Positions 1 through 13,155 of a DNA stretch of 64,000 bases are shown one piece after another. The number at the start of each line of letters is the position of its first letter. Position 1 is the stretch's first letter. Source of the DNA: Albula goreensis (lineage: Eukaryota > Chordata > Actinopteri > Albuliformes > Albulidae); the NCBI GenBank assembly GCA_022829145.1, contig CM040746.1:8326684-8390683 (forward strand), in the 5' to 3' direction. The notes below the pieces were generated by a model. The model had not been told where the DNA came from. It saw nothing but the letters and a program-made list of their open reading frames with translations, and ran no database searches. The position numbers were made by a program, and so were the translations under genes.

Positions 1-352
1 CCTCACAATAGTGATGGATTTTAAATCCAAATTTGCTTATGGTGTGAGTGATTGTGTGCCTGTCTGTACATGTGGACATGTAGGTGTTTGCCTGTGCTGT
101 GTGTTTGTGGATGTGTGTATGTCTGTGTTTGTTTGTGTCCTTCCAAATGTTTTGTGTGTGTTCTGTGAAGGTGTACAATTGTCTGATCTTTGACAGATTG
201 AGTGAAGCCAGAATGCACTTCCATAGTATAGATGCAACATTCACATACGAAACAGGAAGCAAAGGCCCTTTGTCTTTGAAGCGTTGCTTGGGGAAACAAA
301 CGAAAGTGATGGTGATTCTCAGGCCCTGCTGTGTATTGTGTTAGACTTCCAG
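1..352. other. itgav intron, TG-rich
   Basis: No coding exon is seen here. The preceding human exon (…FCLKADGKGVLPRKLNFQ) has no match in any frame. The stretch at about 40-180 is an irregular TGTG-rich tract. The exon at 353 is preceded by a normal pyrimidine-rich acceptor. Confidence 0.6.
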
Positions 353-3300
353 GTGGACCTGGTCTTGGACAGACTCAAACACAAGGGGGCAATAAAACGG
401 GTGCTGTTTCTACATAGCAGGATGTCCCAGTACTCCAAGAACATGACCGTCACCAACGGCAAAACCCCAGCCTGCGAGGAGCTGGATGCCTTCCTAATTG
501 TGAGTTACACCCCCTGTGTAACACGGTGCCCTGTGTTACCGCTGGACGTGAAACCGTGGTTTATTGTTTTTTAACAGCTGAGTCAGAAACCTGGTCAGAC
601 ATTAATGTCACACCCCTCAGTAATGTAATGAAGTTTATCAAGGAATTATCTGTCTGTATAAATGGCTGATTTGTATGCTAAAGAAACAAAATTAAGCTTT
701 GTAAGTCACCCTGAATGTTAGTGGGAAATTAAATGATTACAAATGTATTTCTTCTTCCATTCATAAGCTTTGCATACAAAGGGAGTCTCTGTTTAAAATG
801 TATTTGGTCAAACAAACTGAATCAGTTATGTACAGCTCAGGTACTTTATGTGGCCAGCCAAGCACTTTCCCTGTTGTTTTTGAGTTTTCATTATGTATTA
901 TTTACAAGTAATACATATAATGAATGCAGACTCATTGGTAAAGATAGACTGATGTCACTGGGGCATTCCTTGAATCACTCGTGATTGGTTAGTGTCCCCC
1001 AAATGACATATCATGTGACCGCGTGTGTCAGCTGACCTGTACTGCTCTGTTTAACACATAAATTACATGTAGAGACCCGTTGCTGTAATTTGAGCAGATC
1101 TTTGAGACATGGGGAGACAAAATTAGGAAAGATTCATTTTAAAATAAAAGTACAACTTCTTGCATGATAAATTGTATAAATATTGATACACATAGTCATA
1201 CTTGCCTGTATAGCCTATAATATAGATACGTTTTGATAAAATGTATGTTTTTATTTATGTTTGTTTTTGCTTTCAATTACTATTTTCCTGCACTGGCAGG
1301 TGCTGTGGCTGCATGTGACACACTGTAATTAGTTATAGTCACATAATTGCATGATCTTCACGCTAGCTGATAGACCACAGACCTTATAGGTATTATACAG
1401 ATAGGTTTAAGTATATGTTTATAGAAAAAAATCACTTTGAAATGGAACCGTAGACTCCAGTGGGTAGGTAGATCACAGGTATGACTATATATGGAGTGTT
1501 CAGAATGTTGAGGTTGAAACCCCTCCCCCCATTGTGTGAGCTCACTGTTGGCTCCTCCCTTGGCAGGATGACTCTGAGTTCAGGGACAAGATCACACCCA
1601 TCACTATCTTCATGGAGTACAGCCTGGACTTCAAAACGGCTGCTGATAAAACAGGGCTCCTGCCCATCCTGAACCAGTTCGCCCCTGCCAACATATCCAA
1701 GCAGGTACGATTACAAAGCCCCCGCCAGTGGAACATGTTTTGTCGGCCCCCTCCTCTCCCAAAAAACCCGAACCATCACACAAACAGCTGTACGTTCATT
1801 CTGAGGTCTGGTGTTTACTTGTGGTGCGAGTCCTCTGGGATCGGGTGTGTCCGTCTGTCTGGAGGAGTTACAGCACAGAAAAAAGAACTGACAGCAGAGA
1901 GCTGTTGCTGGAAAGGAGGATTTCGAAGCACACCCTCTTTAGCGTGCTGGCCAATCACAGCACAGAGTCCGCTGTCCAATCACTGTTCATTACCCAACAA
2001 AGGAAGAAACTTTGTACTGGGATGTGGTCGGTTAAGAGGCTTACAACACAGAGTTTTCATACAAAACAAGCAGGACATAATCCACACTGGCAAAAGGAGG
2101 GTGTTCTATTAAATGCATTCCTTGTGTTACAAAACAGTGATTCCATATGTTCCATGTAAAATATGTAAATAATACAAGAATTCAATAATAAAATTACAGA
2201 TTGGATTTCAAATTGGATATATTATGTACTATATTCTTCTCTGTTGATATAAAACCATTATTTGCACATAAACATGTCGTTGTTATGAGAGATGAGCCAC
2301 TCACAGATTTCACATTGACAATCCTTCTATAATTATTGATTGAGTATACAATATTTTATATACCATTGCAGATTCTGTGACTTATGCTGTCAGGAGCTTT
2401 CTGCTCAATCTGAACAAGGAGGAAACAGGATGGAGGCGAGGATTAAATTGATTGAAGTGTGTTCTGTAGTTCTCTATATCAGAAGGGCGTAGAACACTAT
2501 AGAAACACAGAAAGCTGTCTCTGCCATATAATGTACCCCTGCTCCGCCTCAGTAGGATTATGTGCTGACTCTGAAGGAAAAGATTCCTCACTTTCCCCCA
2601 AAACACCATGCCCACAAAACCCACATGGCCAATAGCAGCATGCTCCCCTTTATTTCAAAGTCAGACACCTCTATCAGCAACTTGTCTAAATGCTGTTTGT
2701 TGGACTTTTCGGAGAATTGGGAGGGACAAGTGCTCAATGTTACAATACATAAAAGATAAAACCATTGTTTGCATATTAAACATGTACTTCAAATGAAGCA
2801 GAACAACATCTCACAGGTTTTCCAGTGTTTTAATAAGGACCCTTCCATTTTGCAGGCCCACATTTTACTGGATTGTGGCGATGACAACATCTGTAAGCCT
2901 GACCTGAGGATATCAGTAGTGAGGTGAGTGGGTTGTGCCATGTGAGTGGAGTGAGACTCAGGTGCTACACCCTGGGAGGGACTCAAACCCTGACCACTCT
3001 CTTTGTCCCGTGCAAGATAAATGATTCACACCAATTTAAAGTATCTTAAAAAGATTCAAGCCTTGATAGACTTTCAGAACAAGTTGTGCTTGTAGAAGGA
3101 CAGTGTCTGGTTATAAAGGAAGACTATTTTTCACTTCTGTGTTCATGAAACTTTGCAATTTTGTGTTTTGTTTATTTTATTATTTTTTGTTTGTTTCTTT
3201 TGATGTCTTGTACTTTTTGTGGTTTTTTCCACAAACGAAAGCTGCATGAAGACATTAGACTGTCCACTACAGCAGCTTAGCTAAGTTTTGTTTAAACTCA

Positions 3301-6300
3301 AACTCTCTTTGTTTTGCCCAGCGACCAAAAACAGATCTATATCGGCGACGATAACTCCTTGACCCTGGAGGTGACGGCGGAGAACAGAGGGGAGGGGGCT
3401 TACGAGGCAGAGCTGTATGTCTTCATGCCTCCGCAGGCAGACTACATCAGCGTGGTGCGGAACAGCGAGGTGAGCCAATCACCACAGAGCCCTGCATAAG
3501 CTCTTCCCACCAATCATCTGTGTGCAAGAAACAATCTTATTTAAGTCAATGTAATCTTACTTCTACACTTCTGCGTATCTTTATTATTTCTACAAACCTT
3601 GAAGTTTTGTTTGTTGAAAAGTTTTGTTTTTTCAATTCTTTTTCATATTTTATCTCAGTAACCATCAAGACAAATATATATATTGAAATATACCGAAATA
3701 TCGTTAGTAGGGTCCATTGATTCCTAAAGGTACCTGTTAAAGGACAGGTACCTGATGGGGGTTTTTTGAACACAGCAGGCATTAGCGAGAAAGGCTGCCT
3801 GTAAAGTAGAATTAGATTTACATGAATGTCAGACTAAACGGGTGAATGTTTGGAAAATGTGCCCTCTCAGACTCTGTCCAGACTGTCCTGCGCCTACAAA
3901 AGGGAGAACCAGACACAGGAAGTGGTGGTGTGTGACTTGGGAAACCCGATGAAAGGAGGAACCAAAGTGAGTCTTTTTCTCCTTTTCTCCTCCAGCTTTC
4001 TCTCACCTCATCGGCACATTAGAGGGAATTGTGGGAGTGCAGCTGCTCCAGTTACATTTAGGCATGTAGCAGACACTTTATCCAGAGCGACTAGTGCTGT
4101 TTACATTTCTACACACCATCCAGCACTCTGGCCATGATACCACACTGCTTCCACACTGCTTCTGATTGTATGAAGATTTTTAAGAGCATAGTCTCAGGTT
4201 TTTCCCTTTCGTCCAGTTTGGAATACCCAGTCATATTGATAAACCTGTAGAAAGATCACTGTGCAGAGTGAGTAAAGGCACCCTCTGAAACTCAAGCTGG
4301 ATCTTTCCGCTCTGCAGAGCTGTGCAGACCCCAGGACTGCAAGGCTGTACTCATAATCCAGCTGGCACAGGTCAATGCAAAAAAAAAAAATAAATAAAAA
4401 TAAAACATTAGTAATGCATTTTATTTACACCGTAAACACTTTGAACATTTAAAATAATGTTCAAAATAAAATTAAAAGCTCCCTCTGTATACCAGAACTA
4501 TGTGCCTGTCTAAATAACACCTATATGAATATAAAGATAACCAGTAGTATAACCAAATATATTCAGTTCGGCTTAGTTTAATAATTAATCATCATATTTT
4601 GCTTGGGATCCTGGAGACCTCAGACTACAATCAAAAAGATAGGACAGGCAGTATGAACTGAACATGAGATCAAGATGGGCTATTATCCTACTTATAGCCC
4701 AGACTCTGCTGTTGGAATTCATTTGGCTTCCTGTGGCTTTTTAAAGCAAATTTAACAAACGGCACCTCTAAAAATTGACAGCTGGCCTTTTTTTTTAATT
4801 AGCTTTAAAACCCACAGGAAATCAACCAAGCAAGACAATATGAGCCGTCTAGCCATGGCCAAACATTTTTAAGTACTTGATAATAATTTTTCAGCAAAAA
4901 AAAAAAAAGGAAGAGAACCATTGTGTGGTACACACTAACTAAGGCCCAGAACCATTTGCTAATATGTAACCCTTCCTCTTGGGTGACAACATGGCCAGTT
5001 ACATGCTGACCTTTTAGGGTTTCTTGTTATATGAAAGAGCATTGTTTTGTTGTTTTATACCACTTGGCAAACCTCTTGTACCTACTGCAGAGGTTAAGAT
5101 TGCGACACCTGCTAATTTGTTTAGTTTGCATTCTTGACTGCATGTGTGCATACGGGGTATTTCTATACTGCGTGTGTTTGCAATTATGCACTAATCGTAT
5201 GGGATGTGTTGATTGTACTAATGTATATGTGTTAAGATAGAATCATAAAAATAAAAAATATTTCTGGGAAACCAAAGACTGAGTTGTGCAGTGTGCAGCA
5301 CTGAGGCTCCACGTACCACAGGGGATAGTCCTCGGTGACTGCGTGTTCCCGTCAGTGCGCCCACTTCCTCTCCAGCAGACAGTCGTCTAAATCTCGCCAC
5401 TTCTTCATCTTTTTTCAGCTGGTGGCTGGACTCCGCTTCAGCGTGCACCATCTCTCAGAGCAGGACACTTCCGTCAAGTTCGATCTGCAGATCCAGAGGT
5501 AGAGCGGGTGGGGCGGAAGCACAGCAGCTTGCGCTGTATCGACAATCAGCGATATACGAGAAAACAGTGCACAAGGCCGTACGGAAACCTCACAAACACA
5601 TAATATAGAAAATATAGCTCAATATTTCACAGGCTGTTGTGGAAGTTATGTCTTATAACCTAGTTGTGCTGAAATTAAAGCTCTCAACTTGTTTGCTCCG
5701 AGTATCCATTGAGACAGAGCTGGTCTTTCTTCAACAATTTGTATTTTGTCAGCTTCCTCACTGCCTGAATTTTCACCAGAACATTTCCATTCTCTCTTCT
5801 GACAAAATTCCACTCAACAGAGTCACTGTACTTAAGATACTAATGGTATCTGCATTCGAGAAATCGAGTCCATGCTTTACCAGAAACATTCGGCCGCCTC
5901 ACCACACCCCCAACATTTTACGCTATTTATTCTTGTTTACTGTATGTTTCTGTACAAAATGGCGGGGATGTTGTTTTGTTGTGAAACTTGATGATTTGCC
6001 AGTGTCACATGGTATGTGGAGATTTTAATGAGGTGTCAGCATGATGACAAACCTCTGACCATTAGTTTTAGAGCAACAGCGCCACCCTCTGGTGACAGAT
6101 ATTGCAACCTGTGATTCACTTGTTTTTTTATGTAAATTTTTTCCTGTTGACTGTCCCTTTGTTCATCTCCTTTCCTTGCAGCTCAAACCCCTTTAATAAC
6201 ACCAGCCCTGTAGTGTCCAGTGTCATACAGCTGGCCGTTTTAGCCAAGGTGGAAATCAGAGGGTATGTAGCTGTCTTCATCTGTTTTCCTCTTTTACCCA

Positions 6301-9300
6301 TAGGTGTTATCACCAATAGTATAACACACAGAAAGGGGTGAGTGAGTGGATTTAAAAAACAACAGATTGATCAAGAATACAGTAATTTCTGCACTACATG
6401 GTCAGAATTTTTGGCTATAAAAATGTAACTTATTGAAATTCTTAGTTTGCTCATAAGACACACATACAATGAATAAGTGTTTGTGCTGCATCTGATTTCC
6501 TGTTTTTTCTTTATTTCTGACAGCGAATGTTTCAAATCATAACCATTAGACAATAGGGATTGATATTGATATTATAATTATCTTGTTTATTTATTATAGA
6601 AAGCTTTGCAGCACCCAGTGACCCTGTGAGAAAACATTATTGCATCTGTAACTAGTAACGCCAGCTTTAGGAGTGGTGACTGCAACCAAATGCTTCCTGT
6701 AGTAAACAGTCCCTGACACTCCTGCGGAAGAACTTGGAGATTTCATATGTGATTAGCTTACATGCCAAAACAGATGAAGCAAGCAGTAGACTTTGGTTTC
6801 ACTTTATCCCTCAAGCCCCCTCTATGTATTGCTATAACCCATTAAATTATCTAAATTCAATGTGGGAAAAAAGCAGAAAATCAGACCAGAGGAATATACT
6901 TATGTCATAGTACTATATAGATCCCCCCCACCACTGCAGACCACCATTCATAGATACAAGTTTACCTTGTATATAATAAATGGTATGTATAGAGGGATTT
7001 AAACGTAATACCCAGAATACCCCTGTCTCTCTTCCAGGGTGTCTAATCCTGACCAGGTCTTCCTCCCCATTTCCAACTGGCAGCCCAAAGAGAACCCTGT
7101 TCTGGAGGACGACATTGGACCACTGGTTCAGCATACCTATGAGGTCAGACCCTCCCCCACCACCTTAACAACCCCATGCTTCTACTTCAGTTTATCAAGG
7201 TGTAAAATCATAAGTCAACCCCGTTTCCTAGCTACCGTTAAATTGTCTACGTGCCTTGTCTGATCAGGATGTTATTTCAGTGATAAGAATTTACCTCAAG
7301 GCTACCATACAAAACAGCTATTTCCCTACACAGAAATTAGCACGGTATCTCTAACTTTTACTATCAGTCAAAATTGTGATTTGTTTCGGATCATTGTTCA
7401 TCTTGCACTGATGATAATAAAGTAATGTAATATTATACAATTTAGGATATATAAAAATGTTTGTACTTGTGAGTTGTTTATTTACTTGCCAGTTGTTTAT
7501 TCAAGTTGTTATTTGTCTGTTGGTCAGGCAAATAAAATGAAAATGTTTTAAGACCAAGGACTGGCTGAAAGAACATTTTACTGAAGGACCAAATATAGAT
7601 CCCACAGTATGCTACTGCTGTGTAATGTTAATCACAGCTAATGCTAGTTTGCTTAACTAGCTAGCGAAGTTAGCTGTGTCTGTTCAGCATATTCTGTTCA
7701 TGGGAAGCAGCGCTTATTGTGTTTACATTTCTGTCAGAATTTGGTCGGTTGAGTGGCTGTTGTATGAATAAATGTCACACGTCTCTGTTTGTGTTCTTTT
7801 GTTCCAGCTTCGTAACAATGGGCCAAGTACGTTCAGCAAAGCCATGCTGGACATCTCCTGGCCCTACAGGTTCAACAACGGCTCTCTCCTCTACATCACC
7901 AAGTACGCGGTCGAGGGTCCCATGAACTGCAGCACGGATGTGGAGATCAACCCACTCAACGTTACGGTACGTCATTCCTGCATGGCCTCCCAGTTCCCAC
8001 TGTGTTTTCTCACTTATTGTTAGGATGTATAGTAAAACCGGACATAGCAAGCTAAGGATTTTCTCCTCTCTTATGTTGTAGAATCCGACAGCTGCAGGGA
8101 GAAACGTCACCGTGGTGAGCGGAGACCGTACCGAAGGCGGGAAGCGGAACCACGTGCACCGCCGCGACCTGGAAGAAAAACGGGTGGAGGGCGACAACCT
8201 GGAAGTACTGGTACTGTCACTTTTGAGCGATTGACAGACCACACCACTTCTAGCCGAGCTAATGTAACGAAGAGTTCAGTGTGTGAGACATGCCTTATAG
8301 CCTGGCATCACACACAGGGAAAAATTGTGACAGCAGTTGCAATGGAAGAAGAGATGGCTTTTCTGCCTCAGATGTTGTGGATGTTACACCAAGCTTGAGC
8401 AATTGTGTGTACTTCTGTCTGTTTTCAGGACTGCACAAAAGCAGAGTGCCTGAAAATCAAGTGCCAAGTGGGCCGTCTGGAGGGGGGCAAGAGTGCTGTC
8501 CTGTTCATCCGCTCTCGACTGGGCGTGGCCACCTTCCTCAAGGTGACTCCTCCCACGTGTTTCAGCTCCCAGCACACCTGTAACCCATTATTTTCCCGGC
8601 CCGTTCGCACCCCTGTTTTTCTCCTTGCTCTGTGATGTCATGTGTTACTGTGATGTCATGTGTTACCATGAGTTTGCCTGTCCACCCTAGGAGGAGGTCC
8701 AGAACCGCTCATACAGCGTGAAGTCCTCTGCCTCCTTCAGCGTCATAGAAATGCCCTACAAAAACCTGGCGTCTGAGTTCCCATCCAACACCACAGTGGT
8801 AAGTGCCTGAGCGTAACACCCTCAAGTTCACAGATAAACGTGAAACAGGACCAGGGGCATAGTTACACCTTTGTTACAGAAGGGAACCATTTGCTAGATA
8901 CTCTTTCTATCAGTTTTAAATCTTTAAATTCTTTTCTTTTAAGTATATTCTGTCCAATCTTTCCGAGTATTCAGATAATTAGCTAGTTAATCAAGCAAGC
9001 AAATAAACACAGTGTAGGACCAGTGGTGTGAGGCCAGTGATTGTGATACAGCTAGCTGATCCCTGCTGACCCCGCCTCTGTTTCGTCATCAGGTCAACAC
9101 AGCCGTGATCTGGAACAAGGTAGGCACCTCCCTGTCCCTGGGTGGGTGATCGCCCTGGCAGTGCTGGCAGGGCTTCTCTCCTGGCCCTGCTCATCTTCAT
9201 CATGTACAAGGTGAGTGTGGTTATCTACACCCCCGCCCGCCGCCGCCCCCCCGCCATGCTGCTTTCTACTGCTACAGCTCTCTCGCCCTGCCACACCAAC

Positions 9301-9539
9301 TGTTGGATAAAAAAAAATGAAGCAATTCTTCACTTACAATTAAACCTCTGTTTGATTGTCAGCCAGTGTTAAGGACAAATGTTGATTGAAGTTTGGGAGT
9401 GTATGAATTCTAATATATCACCCCTTTCCCCCCCCCCCAGTTGGGCTTCTTCAAGCGTGTGCGCCCCCCCCAGGAGGACTGCACAGAGAAGGAGCAGCTA
9501 CAGCCTCAGGAGAACGGCGACGGTAACGCCGACGCATAA
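353..9539 (+). CDS. itgav: Integrin alpha-V, 3' part (14 coding exons, 5' end outside window)
   Basis: Cell-surface adhesion receptor alpha chain that pairs with beta integrins to bind RGD ligands. Exons: 353-499, 1567-1704, 2856-2923, 3322-3469, 3871-3966, 5419-5498, 6182-6262, 7038-7143, 7808-7966, 8082-8210, 8429-8542, 8691-8798, 9093-9210, 9441-9539. All junctions are GT-AG and phases agree except within the transmembrane exon (separate entry). Translation matches vertebrate ITGAV from the thigh domain ([16 protein letters not shown]) through calf-1 and calf-2 to the tail with GFFKR and a C terminus ending NGDGNADA. The proprotein cleavage region is in 8082-8210 (HRRDLEEKR). Fourteen exons equal the last 14 of the 30 I recall for human. 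The propeller and signal peptide lie left of the window. The alpha-V assignment rests on the tail (KRVRPPQE...EQLQP.ENG), which differs from alpha-5, alpha-8 and alpha-IIb. Confidence 0.95.
4052..4100 (-). mobile_element. SINE tail fragment (tRNA-derived fish SINE)
   Basis: The string 'gtagcagacactttatccag' and flanking bases are the reverse complement of the common fish SINE tail (gtcgctctggataag...ctgctaaatgcc). Only the tail is kept. It lies in an itgav intron. Confidence 0.6.
9093..9210 (+). other. itgav: itgav transmembrane exon with two apparent 1-nt deletions
   Basis: This exon encodes the juxtamembrane segment and transmembrane helix. It begins in frame (VNTAVIWNK) but is 118 nt long, whereas the human exon is 120 nt (40 codons, from memory). 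The helix reads correctly only after two frame changes: one base is missing between about 9119 and 9127, before [16 protein letters not shown], and another at about 9176-9181, before [10 protein letters not shown]. Read literally, the frame meets TGA at 9147-9149. Restoring one base at each place gives exactly 40 codons and joins the next exon (LGFFKR) in phase 0. I infer assembly indels, but a real lesion or polymorphism is possible. Confidence 0.8.
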
Positions 9540-12500
9540 GGGCCCCCCTCACTCCCCACGTGCCACAGCAGCAACAAACGACACCCTCAGTCACACGATG
9601 ACACAAAAAAAAAACAGCAGCCATCATTGCCAGCCGCCATCGCCTACATCAGATCATTGACTGGTCAGATTCCTTCAGACACAAGGGTGCAGAGACCCGA
9701 ATCTGGAATGGGGAAATCCTGTGATGTGAAACTGCGGTACGGATGAACACCGCAGTGGGGATTTGAGGGGCCTGCAATGAGTCCTGCTATGTAAACTTAC
9801 TGTAATGTCGCACCCATTCGTTTCTAGTGAGGAGTCCAGCGCTTGCTCATTGGGACTTGCCTGCTGGGTATTTCTATGCATTTTAGTGCACTGATATTTT
9901 TACTTCTATCACCAGTTAATTATTGCAGAAGCGAGTGGCCACTAGAATAAGGGCCATTGACACATGCAGTTAGTTAAATGAACTATGTAACATCCTAACC
10001 TTTGGTGTCAATGTAGCAAAACATCGAGCAAATCTCACAACTGCGGCAACTTATTAACTCTGAAATTGCTACTGCTGAGGGAAAGGGGGGAGTGATTTCA
10101 GTGCACTATATTTGTTTTTTTTTAGTAAAAATTGCTGTATATAGAATGGCTAAAATGTTGAGTGTGGTTAATAAAATAGTCTCATCAGTTTTCATCAACA
10201 GTACACTCCAGTTACAAAAGGTTACATTTCAGATCATTAACCCACCATTTTTTTTTCTTTAGTAAAATTTAATTTTGAGGTGTGCATCTTTTAAGTGCTA
10301 TATTTAAACATAATATATTTAGACAGAATAATTGTAAATAAGGCTTGTACGTATATGTGGATATATTGAGGAAAAAAAATCCTTTGCCAGATTTTGCTAT
10401 GTATATTATTGGTAAAACATTGAAGCGATCCCACAGTAAACAGATTGGTCTCTGCCCACTTATACTGATATGCAAATTAAGTACATATGATATTCGGATA
10501 GTTGTGGGATTGTGTTTTTGATGGGCACACTAAAATAAGAGGAATCCAATGTGATTGTTTCATGAATGGTTTGTTATTTTATCTGATCTTTTCCCTGTTT
10601 ACATTCTACCTGTGCACCACTGTAGATATTTTTATAGTATCCTTTGAGAATGGTTTTTCTCTCTGAGACTGATGAGCTTATTGTAAAATTCAAAGTTGTT
10701 TTGGGTGGCTACAAAGAGCATTATTTTTGGTACTGGAAATAAAAAAGTTGCCAAATGTAAAATTTCAAAGACACTCTTTCTTACTCTGGTCTGTTGAAGT
10801 TGGTAGCACTACTAATTCTATTTGATAGTTATTCACTGCATGCTTTGTTTCTCATACTATTTGCTAAACAGTGAATTGGATAAAATATTTTCAACCAAAG
10901 TCAGAGGGAAAAGTGGTTGTACTTTTTGTAATTATTTTCTAATTATTTCATGAAGAAAATATTCCATGTTTTTCCAGTGCTGTTTCCAAAGACCACTTCT
11001 GGTCAGAATTATGTTTTCATGTATTTTTGTATTGCATTTGCACAGCCAAAGTTGAAAATTTGAAAATTCTGAGATGTTTTATTGGTTGTTTGAAATTGGC
11101 TCCAGTTGTGATGTCACAATGGGTCTAAATTTGCACACTTCCCCATTTGTGACCTCATCATCTTTTATAGACATTGGATAACTTACTGCTGCTCCATTCT
11201 GTGTATGATTGGTTTGACATTGAAATTTAAATTACCATCTGGAAGCAGTTAAATCCAGGTTTGTCAAAAACATTTAAATGAACAGAATCATTAAAATACA
11301 TGCAGTTTTGTTTCAATAGAATATTTGTTTTGTAGTGGCTGAGTATAAAGTAGCTTTGCACTGACACCAAATGATAAGGTACCAGCAATCATCAGTTATG
11401 TTTGACAAAACACAAGTATTGAAATTTTCTGTAATGTGCAACTAAATTACTTTGCCAGCCTATTGTTCTAGTGAGGTGTGTGCAAACAATGTTGGGATTT
11501 CGATATTTGTGGAAATACTACATGAATGACACAAATGACAATGAAATTTAAAATATGAGACACTCCTGAAAGTTACTTGTGAATCAATAACTGCTTTTAT
11601 TTCTGTGTAAAATGGAATTTTGGGTGGGGTATAACAATGCACAACCATATAACAATGTGCCATTGTGTTATTTTAGGAAAAATATGACAGAAAGATAAGA
11701 TATCGTTATCCATCATGAAGCAGATGTTCTTTGACCGGATTAAAGATTGGTTGAGTGTTTTATAATTATTGCATCTCTCTGCATATGTACTTTCAATGTT
11801 TTTTTTTCCCATACCTATCAGTTGGTTCTTCAACCTCATGCATGATATAGTGTCATAATGTGTGTCTGATCAACTTGAAAATATTGATTTGAATATACTT
11901 ATATTTCTTCTCCTGGTATTTTCAAAAATAACCTGAGTGTAAGATTACTCTTTGTTACCCATATTGGGTGGACAGATTTGCATTGGGCTTATTTAGTTTT
12001 GTAATGCAACAGGCAATGCACTGCTCTTAGCATCATGCTAAACATAAGCAGCTTTACAAGGTTAATGCAATAAATCATAAAGGAATCTAATTCAAGAGCT
12101 GCAGGATTTTTGTTCTAATACCACTTGTTGAAAAAATGATGCAGTTTCAGTCATCAAGTGTTTAAAGGATATTGTACATTAGTGACCAAAAAGAGGATGC
12201 TTTCACCTTTGCCTGAGTTTCACAAATACAGTTAACAGTACTGCTGATTACATGTTTTGAACAGAGGAACTGAGTATTATGGTTCACAGCATTATTGTAA
12301 ATATCATTAGATATGCGATATACTACAACAGCCTTTTGCAAAATGTCAAATTATAGAAAAGAATTACAATTCAGCATACCTTTGCTTACCTGAATACGAC
12401 GGCGAGTGTCACCTCCATTTCTCTCGGTACTCCCCATTTTGTGGTAACTAACTGGCCATTAATTCAGAACTCACTGTTTTCCTGTCAAAAAGCACCCTCT

Positions 12501-12645
12501 ACTGTTACTTGACAAGGTCTTGCATTGAGGAAAAAAACTGTTACCTTCAAGTGGCTTAAGGTTTGACCAGAAAACACAAGGCTTTTCTTTTATTTATGGT
12601 GGCTTTGAACTTCCATATCTGGAATAAAGGGTTGTTTGAATGAAT
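9540..12645 (+). other. itgav: itgav 3' UTR (putative)
   Basis: AT-rich, gene-free sequence follows the itgav stop codon (TAA 9537-9539). Candidate poly(A) signals AATAAA lie at 10738-10743 and 12623-12628, suggesting 3' UTRs of about 1.2 and 3.1 kb. Mammalian ITGAV also has a long 3' UTR. No open frame here resembles a protein. Confidence 0.55.
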
Positions 12646-12659
12646 TGTTGTGTCCTGGT

Positions 12660-13155
12660 TTATTATATAACGATTTTGATTGGTTTGGGGTTGAACCACT
12701 TGCATTTTCTACCATTTCAGCCATTTCTGGTGACTTTTTCTTACATGTCAACTAGCTGCAGGTGATATAGAATCATTTTAAGCAGAAATATCAGGAATTT
12801 TGGAGGGTCCAATTTTTCTTACTTTTTTCAGGTCCACGGCTTACATTTTTTCGGTTTTGGTCTCAACTGACTCTCGCGTTTTCTACCATTTAATCCATTC
12901 CTGGTGCCTTTTTTCTTCGTACCTTCTATCTGCAGGTGGTTTCCAGCCATTTTAAGCAGAAAAACCCACAATTTCTGGGGGTCCGTACAAGGTGGTTTGT
13001 GGTCACTGGTCATGTTTTTCAGCTTGGGGCTCAACATTCCCCTTGCATTTTTTGCCATTCAAGTCATTTCTGGTTACTTCTTCTCTTACGTTTTTTTTTT
13101 CGGTTTTGGCCTCAACTGACTCCTCGCGTTTTCTACCATTTAATCCATTTAATCC
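12660..13155 (+). repeat. Degenerate ~172-bp tandem repeat, copy block A
   Basis: Roughly 2.7 diverged units. The landmark 'tctggtgactttttcttac' and its variants recur at about 12726, 12899 and 13068, giving periods of 173 and 169 bp. Each unit also carries a 'ctgcaggtg...agcagaaa' segment and a 'ttttgg/ggctcaac' segment. A block with the same units in reverse orientation lies at about 24063-24356. It sits between the 3' ends of itgav and cfap210. Confidence 0.75.
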
